Positions 57,296 through 64,000 of a DNA stretch of 64,000 bases are shown one piece after another (position 1 is the first letter of the stretch; each line of letters starts with the position of its first letter). Below the pieces are notes generated by a model. That model searched no databases and had not been told where the DNA came from. It saw only the letters and a list, made by a program, of their open reading frames with translations. Source of the DNA: Magnolia sinica. Taxonomy: Eukaryota > Streptophyta > Magnoliopsida > Magnoliales > Magnoliaceae. A program made the position numbers and the translations under genes. The stretch covers positions 63,512,001-63,576,000 of the forward strand of contig NC_080588.1 in assembly GCF_029962835.1 (NCBI RefSeq), written 5' to 3'.

Positions 57296-58478
57296 GAAGC
57301 AGATTGGCTGGTGTACCACACACTAGCCATATAGCTGGTGTATTGATGTAAGCAATTTCTGTGGGTCACATCATGAGGTATGTGTTATATCCAAACCGTT
57401 CATCCATTTGGCGAGCTTGTCCTAAGGCTTGAGATGAAAAATAAAATAGATTTAAAGATAAAGTGGACCATACTACAAAAAGTAGTGGGAGATTAAACGT
57501 CTACCATTGAAACCCTTTTGGAGGTTACATAAGTTTTGGATCAACGTGAAATTTGTTTTTCCTCTTCATACAAGTATTTGTGATCTTATGAAAAGATTGG
57601 ATGAAAAAAAACGTTATGGTGGGCCCTATAAATATTTTAATGGTGAAAATCATTATCCTACTGCTATTTTTGGTGTGGTCCATTTGAGCTTTGGATATGA
57701 TTAATTTTTTTGAGGAATGCTCTAAAATAACTTTGAAAAATTGATGAACGATGTGGATATAATAAATACGTCGTTGCAGGGCTAATGTAACTTTGATCCC
57801 CTCTTAACTCTTAGGGCCGGTTTGATTTTCCAAATCCCTGGGAAATGCCCTTAAATGGTAATAATTATTTCCCTCCCTAATTGCTGCACTCTTCTACACT
57901 CTTCCCCACAATTGATTTGATGGCCTACTTTTTTGGTGTAACAAAGGCAAATATTGTAAAATATTTGTGGGTCCTACCATGATGCATATCATATATCTAC
58001 ACCGTTCATCCATTATGTTAGATGAATTTATAATATAAGCCAAAAAATGAAGCATATCCAAAGTTGAAGTAGACCATGCCATAGAAAAATGTGAATCAAA
58101 TACTTATGGTTAAAAACTTTCCAGGGCCACTGTTTCTTTTGGTAAGGGCTAGTTGAGTGTTGAATCTACCTCAATTTTTATCTCGTATCTTAAGATGTTG
58201 TGGTAAAATGGATGGACGGAACAAATATGTCATATACATCAAGATGGGGTTCAAAAATTTAAACTATGTTCTTTTGAACCGGTTTCCAAGAATAAAATTC
58301 CCATAAATATTCAAACGGGTGAAAAGGTAATAATCAACAATTTCCATGGTATTTACCGTTTCTAGGTGAAACGATGAAAATCAAACAGGCCCTTGGTAAA
58401 ACTCGGAGCTCCAGGAGCGTCGACACTAGTTTTCGCACATACACTAGCTATATAGTGGTAGACCAGCTAATCCGCTTC
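57296..58478. mobile_element. GGGCCCACC-family foldback interrupted by another MITE
   Basis: Left tip GAAGCAGATTGGCTGGTGTA, right tip (reverse complement) GAAGCGGATTAGCTGGTCTA. ACACTAGC..GCTGGTGT forms a hairpin in the left arm. An element at 57814-58392 splits it. No clear 9-bp duplication was found, though CGTAC lies near both ends. Confidence 0.75.
57814..58392. mobile_element. GGGCCTGTTTGATTTTC-ended MITE, nested
   Basis: Left end GGGCCGGTTTGATTTTCC and right end (reverse complement GGGCCTGTTTGATTTTC) are a strong inverted pair, the PIF/Harbinger (Tourist) style. Flanking TTA and TTG would be a worn 3-bp duplication. Its middle (57965-58260) resembles the GGGCCCACC core. Confidence 0.8.
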
Positions 58479-58980
58479 CTCGTACGGCTAGTAGCTCGAG
58501 GAGCGTCACTGCAATGCGGATTTCTGTAGGAAGCCTTTCGCAGGAAGTTCCCGTGCTAGAAACTCGGTGGCGCTCAACACGATGTTTTTAAGAAATCTAC
58601 CCTTACCCATCCTTTTTTCGGAGATATTTTTAGGATAATATGCCAAAAATTAACATATCCAATACTGAACTCAGCCCAAACGATATTATTAACGATATGG
58701 ATTTAATGTTAGCGTCACTTTCTACTTCAAAGAGTTTTCAACGGTAGGAATTTTCCTATCCACCTTTTACTCTAGTGCGGCCCGCTTGAGTCTTAGATCC
58801 TTCTCATTTATGGTCTCAAGTCCTAAAGCGAGCTCAGAAAACGGACGTAAATTATTTTCTTGTGGTGAGCCTAAGGAAGTTTTAAACGGTGGGAATTCAA
58901 TCTCCACTATTTTCTTGTGGCGTGGTCTACTCTAGATTTCGATCTCCCTAATTTTTGGATTCGATGCTCTATAATAATCC

Positions 58981-59028
<48 letters not shown>

Positions 59029-60799
59029 GGCTTGGATGATAAACAGATTTATCATGCGGGGCCCACAAGCATTTTGAGTAGCCACGTTGCTCTTGACCCG
59101 TGAGTTCGCAATCCGCATCACACGAGACCCGACTTATCTGGACCCGGGAACCGGCGAGGTGGTCTTACCGTGGCCAACTCGATGTGTGCATTGTACATCC
59201 ATTCCGTTCACCCGTTTTTGCAACTTGTTTTAGGGGATGATTACGGTAATGAAGCGGATAGAAATCTCACATGGACTAGAAAAAATGAAACAGTAGAAGT
59301 TATTGAATGCCTATGGTTTAAAAACTTATTAAGATCTACCATAATGGTTACATGGATGAATTTTTTTTTTATATAAAAAAAGCCCAGATCCAAAACTTTT
59401 GTGACCTACAAAAGGTTTTTAATGACCACAGTTTCCTGTTTCCTATGATGTAGCCGACCTGAAAATTTTACAAGCTTCATTTGAGATCATGCCTTAGATA
59501 ATATAGAAAAACGTATGGATGGTATGGATATACAATGCATATATTGAGGCATAGGGTCCCTCATTTTCTCTTATTGAGATTCCCACCTCTAATCACCTAG
59601 CAGATTCCGAATAGACCATTCTTTATTTGAACCGTTCCACCTGGTAATTATTTCGATTCAAATCTCAAGTGAACCACATAGCAGGGATTAAATGTCAATC
59701 ATTAAAACCTTTTTGGAAACCGGAAAGGTTTTGGATTAAGTTGATATTTATGTTTTCTTTTCAATTATGTCAGTGTGATCTTATCAATAGGTTGATAACA
59801 AATAAATATTATGATGGGTCGTAGGAAGATTTTAATGCTCCTTCAGCAACCAATGTTTCATGTGATGTTGTCTGTTCTATTTTTGAGACCATGCCCTAAG
59901 ATAAGGTTTTTTTTAAAAAAAAAACCCTTATAAACATTATGGATATACAACATGGGACCTTAGGTCAAAGAAACACTCACTTACAGTATTACACAGGTAA
60001 CACTTAATCGACTCTGTGTACTCCACCCTATACACGTTACTTCACGAAGGTAAAGGTGGTCCATTAGTTAGGGTGCTGTGATATCATTAAATAAGTTGAG
60101 AGGTTAGAAAAGTTTGAAATTTTACGTCTTATAATAATACATTTGTTTAGTTAATTATAGCTCACTTGACTAGTTGACTGACTGGATTCTTAGATCAAGG
60201 AAATCTATGTAATGGTACATTCTGACGGATGGATTGGATGTTACTTGTCTGCTGGACTGACATATGTGATGGCCCAATTTAATATACCCTCTAGTCCGTG
60301 ACATTTATAAATAACTCCCTACAGTTTGATATTTATAAATATTTCCAAACATTGAGTCTGGCATTCTCTAAGCCTTTGTTGAAATGATTTAGCATGGCAA
60401 AAATTGGAAACAAGTACTTAAGAGACATTTACTTGCATGTAAATGTTATTTGATCATATTGTCTATGATTTAGCCCATGCATCAAGTGGATGAGTACCCC
60501 AAAATTCAGGTCTATTTAATCATTAAGTTGTTTGCATGTAGAAAATAACGACATCCAAGGAAATCTTCCTAATTCATTTGGTGGCTCATGTGAAGGTTGG
60601 ATCAACCTTTTCTTGGGCCTATAATCACAGTTGTAACAATGTAGAATAAGTTTAGCATATATTTTATTTAAATTTATAGCTCAGTAGTAGATAGAGTGCA
60701 TTTTAATACCAAAGTCATGAGTCAAGTGCTCATACGGTGCTAGTGTGTGACCTTGCGTTACAATTTACTCGACAAAAACCTTACAGCCTATCAAGCATG
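58479..60799. other. Gene-free stretch of foldback remnants
   Basis: Worn GGGCCCACC-family arms are visible at about 58590-59065, 59155-59580 and 59600-59960. 60000-60800 has no recognisable feature. An (AT)n run lies at 58983-59025. Confidence 0.5.
58983..59025. repeat. (AT)n microsatellite
   Basis: About 21 AT units within a worn foldback element. Confidence 0.95.
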
Positions 60800-61189
60800 T
60801 GCAACATTAGAGCTGGGCATAATTCAACCCGATCTGATCCTAACTGAAGGCCATGATCATGTCGGATCAAGTAGGCCCACTCAAATCCGATCGTACATCG
60901 AGTCGAGTTTGGATCAGTGGTCAATCCAGATTGATCGATTGATCCGATCCAATTGGATCTGATCTGATCCGGTTGGGTACCTATATAAGATGTTTTTACC
61001 TTTAAAAAAAAAATTACCTACCCTTACCCAAACGAAGCCCTAATCCCTTCTCTTTCTCTACCTGAATGAGCAGCGTCGCACGACCCGTACCCACCCATCT
61101 CGATCCGGCCACTCAGCAGGCTGGGACCCATTAGCACCATTCGTTCATCTTCTCCATTGATCAGGTAGGTACCGTAGTCCGTAGGTTTC

Positions 61190-61192
<3 letters not shown>

Positions 61193-61267
<75 letters not shown>
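61193..61267. repeat. (TA)n microsatellite, 75 bp
   Basis: About 37 units, inside the hAT element. Confidence 0.97.
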
Positions 61268-61269
<2 letters not shown>

Positions 61270-61425
61270 TGTATTGTGGAGCGGTGGCCCGCCCTGGCTC
61301 GCTGGTGGACCGCACGAGTTCGGGACCTCGTTGGCTCGGTTGCACCGTCCCCCTGGCTCTCCTCCTTTCTCTCCCGATTTCTCTCCTCCTTTCTCTCCTT
61401 TTTTCTCTCTCGATTTCCCATCACT

Positions 61426-61429
<4 letters not shown>

Positions 61430-61468
<39 letters not shown>
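61430..61468. repeat. (TC)n microsatellite
   Basis: About 19 units, inside the hAT element. Confidence 0.97.
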
Positions 61469-61739
61469 CATTTCCCTCATGTTTTCTCCGGCTCGGCTTG
61501 GTTCAGCCCATTCCGAATCGACCGGACAGACTCAACTCGATCTGACTCGGTTTGATTTCCCTGACCAAGTCGGACTCAGTTCGGGTCAGGCCAGCAAGGA
61601 TTCGGATCAGATCGAGTCAGCCCTGCTCGACTCGGTCCCGGATCGGATCGAGTTTGGTCAGGTTCTTGGAAAAATTGGATCGAGTCGAGTTCAATCCAAT
61701 CTGGTCCGAATCGACTCGATGCGCACCTCCATGCAACAT

Positions 61740-61808
61740 ACAACCCATCACCACATGAGAATTACCATGTGCATAAATTAACCATATCCACTCATTGAGT
61801 GGACTAAA

Positions 61809-61844
<36 letters not shown>

Positions 61845-62489
61845 CAATTGTTGTACATTGTTTTTTCATGGGTTCGAGTGCTCATGTGGTGAATGTGCGT
61901 GTGAGTGAATGTATGTGGAAAAAGAAAAAGAAAAGGAAAGCTTGTTATACATTGGTGATATTTTTGAAACTCCTTCCATACTTTATTAGTTACTGTAGCC
62001 TTAGCCTTAGGTATTTATAAATTATCCAAAAAGTATTTATAATATTGGGAATTGGAGGATATATATTTAAATGAGAATGTCTCACGTTCAACCGGTTGGA
62101 CCACGAATTATAATTCACTCAAAAGAAAACTTACAGCCTATTAAGCACATGGAACATCCAACCCGTCTAATAGGTTCAACACCATATGAGGATTGCCCTA
62201 ACTGCTTTCCGACCATTCTCTTCCCGAAGTCAAACTACTACCGAGCTCTACACCAGGGCTCTATTAGGACGGGTTAAAAAATATTTGGACCGAAGGGACA
62301 TGAGGAGGAATTCAATACTTCGATCTTCCTTAGGAGTACTAAGAAGAAGGCTAAAGGAAAATCAGAACTCATCAACTCGATGAATTATGACAAAGGATCG
62401 AACCTCAAGATGGGGTTTGGGGCGGATGGGGCAATTTCGAAACTGCGTTGTCGGCAGACTCCGAAGCTCCATTGGGGTAGAGCTGACTG
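61740..62489. other. Unrecognised, gene-free
   Basis: No gene. 62150-62489 has balanced, non-repetitive composition unlike its surroundings and could be transferred organelle or processed sequence; I do not recognise it. Confidence 0.3.
61811..61842. repeat. (TA)n microsatellite
   Basis: About 16 units, just after CCACTCATTGAGTGGAC, a phrase repeated at about 62621. Confidence 0.95.
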
Positions 62490-62505
62490 TAAGACCATGT
62501 ATGGG

Positions 62506-62538
<33 letters not shown>

Positions 62539-62542
62539 AAGT
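62490..62542 (+). pseudogene. Short 23S-type (organelle) rRNA fragment
   Basis: TAAGACCATGTATGGGGGCT, GACGCCTGCCCAGTGCCGGA and AGGTTAAGGAAGT run on without gaps. They match what I recall of plastid 23S rRNA domain IV (plant mitochondrial 26S is similar). The match begins and ends abruptly, so this is a nuclear scrap, not an rRNA gene. Confidence 0.65.
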
Positions 62543-62712
62543 ATTCTGACAACTTCAGGAGAAAAGGAGGCATTTACCTATTATAGAGATGGTGCGATTT
62601 GATTCATTAAAATCGGTTATATCCACTCATTGAGTGGACCAAAATTTTATTTTCTATTTATTAATGGCTATACATTATTTTGCATGGTGTAGCCCACTTG
62701 ATGGGTAGATAT

Positions 62713-63364
62713 TGTAGACACCACCCCCCCAGGCTAGCAACTTGATAAGGCACGGATGATCCTTAGGAGCTGAACCTAAACCTCACACCCTACCCAAAAC
62801 CTAAGCCATCTCCTAAACCTAAGTCGATCTCAAGCCATCACCCAAGTCAAAGTATGTCCAAACCTTCACCTATAATCAATCCATTTTTCGAGCCACTTTT
62901 AGTCACAATCAACTCAATTTCGAGCCATTCTAAAAGGGAGCTTTGGGCCACTCTCTGAGCTTGAAATAGGCCCACTGGTCAAACTGTGGGAGCAACTGTA
63001 CCCGGGCAGTAATCGGACTCGCCCGCTCTCGAAAAATGTACATGGAGCTAGGAGGTAATCCGATTACCGCTCTATCTCAACAAATGTGTCATCTAGGCAC
63101 ACAACTGTTCCTCCCTCCCAAAGTCAACTCTCCCATACAATTAACCCTAAAACTTACCTTATTTACCATCCTACCAAGTTCAAGAGCCTATAAGAGAATA
63201 CCATGTGGCATTACCCTTCTCTCAACCAATCACAAGCCACCACATCATCCTTCATCCTCGAAGGTCCTAAGAATTACCAAAAGACCATCCTAAAAGGCTA
63301 TAAATACCCTTCACTTCTCTTCATTTCTAACCAACAATCAACTACCAATCCACCAAGAGTGAGA

Positions 63365-63404
<40 letters not shown>

Positions 63405-64000
63405 AAGTGAGTGAGAGGGAGAGGGACTACTTAAGTTCTCAAGCTCTCATCTTTTCAGTCCCCTCTAGCCTCCTCCAGCCATCTCTTAGCCTTACAATCC
63501 TACTTGGGTCAATCATTCCCAATCATGGTGTATTCAAACATCGAAGCCATTTCAAGTGCAAACCAAAGATCATGCAATCATTATTAGCATTTATACTTCA
63601 TCAATCGCATTATTACTTCTCTTCTCAACCCCCCTGCTTCTTTAAGTTGTCATTGAATGTATGCTCTGTGACTTACCGAACACTGGATCCTGTCACATCA
63701 GAAAGTCATGGTAGTCTAGTCATCTTTTAATGATATTTAAGCATCATCACATATGTTCAAAAACTCCTCTAGACATTATTTGGACGTATGCTCTGCGACT
63801 TGCCGAAATTTCGGACCTTACCTAGTCTCATTTCAATCTTATCATCTTATCCCCTAAGATCATCTTACCACACAAAGTAGAGACCGTACACCCATACGAG
63901 CAAAGAGGGTGTTTAACACCTTCCCTCTTTGTAACTAAGGTCCCTTACTTAGAATCTCAAGTCGCAGATCAGGAGTCAACTTAAAGCAAGAGAGTCTTCG
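62713..64000 (+). mobile_element. Possible 5' end of an LTR element running off the window
   Basis: TGTAGACACCACCCC at 62713 looks like an LTR start. A TATAAATACCC promoter motif at 63298-63308 precedes a GA microsatellite, as in an LTR R/U5 layout. The other end lies outside the window, so the call is tentative. Confidence 0.4.
63369..63403. repeat. (GA)n microsatellite
   Basis: About 17 GA units, 60 bases after the TATAAATA motif. Confidence 0.95.

Larger units (their letters stand above)
60808..61731. mobile_element. hAT-type element, 924 bp, perfect 8-bp target duplication
   Basis: The left end TAGAGCTGGGCAT and the right end (reverse complement TGGAGGTGCGCAT) form the inverted pair. 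TGCAACAT flanks both sides (60800-60807 and 61732-61739). The arms are saturated with GATCCGATC/GGATCGAGTC words. The centre holds a (TA)n run, a (TC)n run and a leader-like segment. The frames through it are low-complexity and non-coding. Confidence 0.92.

Noticed and set aside
61269-61781. 170-codon frame and overlapping frames
   Set aside because: Driven by the TC microsatellite and GATC-rich arms of a hAT element; no domain.

Overview
This is a nuclear segment of a flowering-plant genome. It is AT-rich with long non-coding stretches, its genes have plant gene structures, and about two thirds or more is repeat-derived. Dozens of foldback copies carry a GGGCCCACCATGATGTATGTG core, a repeat style I associate with magnoliids (laurel and magnolia relatives). 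That placement is an impression and should be tested. No tRNA gene, CRISPR array or bacterial-type operon is present.

Three host genes are supported. (1) A MUSTANG-type domesticated Mutator transposase lies at 13631-15382 (+), coding in one exon. Its leader may begin near 7.85 kb, with a long untranslated-region intron between. (2) A P-class pentatricopeptide repeat (PPR) protein of the At5g65820/At3g49730 type lies at 21407-23890 (+). It is intronless and has an unusual N-terminus built from a 141-bp in-frame tandem repeat. (3) A CNNM/CorC-type membrane protein (DUF21 plus CBS domains, At4g33700/At2g14520 type) lies on the minus strand, coding 51834 down to 28000. Its 11 exons all join in phase to 425 residues, with introns swollen by transposons to 23.8 kb. 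The three genes are unrelated in function (nuclear DNA-binding, organelle RNA, ion transport) and do not form a pathway.

Layout: 1-7.8 kb holds repeat remnants, a SINE and foldback elements. 7.8-13.6 kb holds the presumed leader, four 250-bp tandem repeats, a hAT MITE with a perfect 8-bp target duplication, and a 333-bp tandem duplication. 13.6-15.4 kb is the MUSTANG gene. 15.4-20.5 kb is sparse. 20.5-24.2 kb holds a Mutator-like foldback with an exact 9-bp target duplication and then the PPR gene. 24.4-25.4 kb is an L1 LINE fragment. 25.9-26.5 kb is a degenerate CACATG minisatellite. 28.0-51.9 kb is the CNNM gene. Its intron 9 contains an L1 LINE interrupted by a 7.5-kb Ty3/gypsy fossil. Its intron 5 contains a 2.4-kb hAT element carrying three foldbacks, plus a 38-bp minisatellite. 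52-64 kb is almost pure transposon: nested foldbacks, two more hAT elements with perfect 8-bp duplications, a short organelle-rRNA-like scrap and, at the right edge, the start of what looks like another LTR.

The observation I rate highest is structural. Every well-preserved copy of the GGGCCCACC foldback family carries a small perfect or near-perfect hairpin at the same place in each terminal inverted repeat, between the CGGATTG tip and the conserved core. The hairpin sequence differs completely between subfamilies while its pairing is kept.
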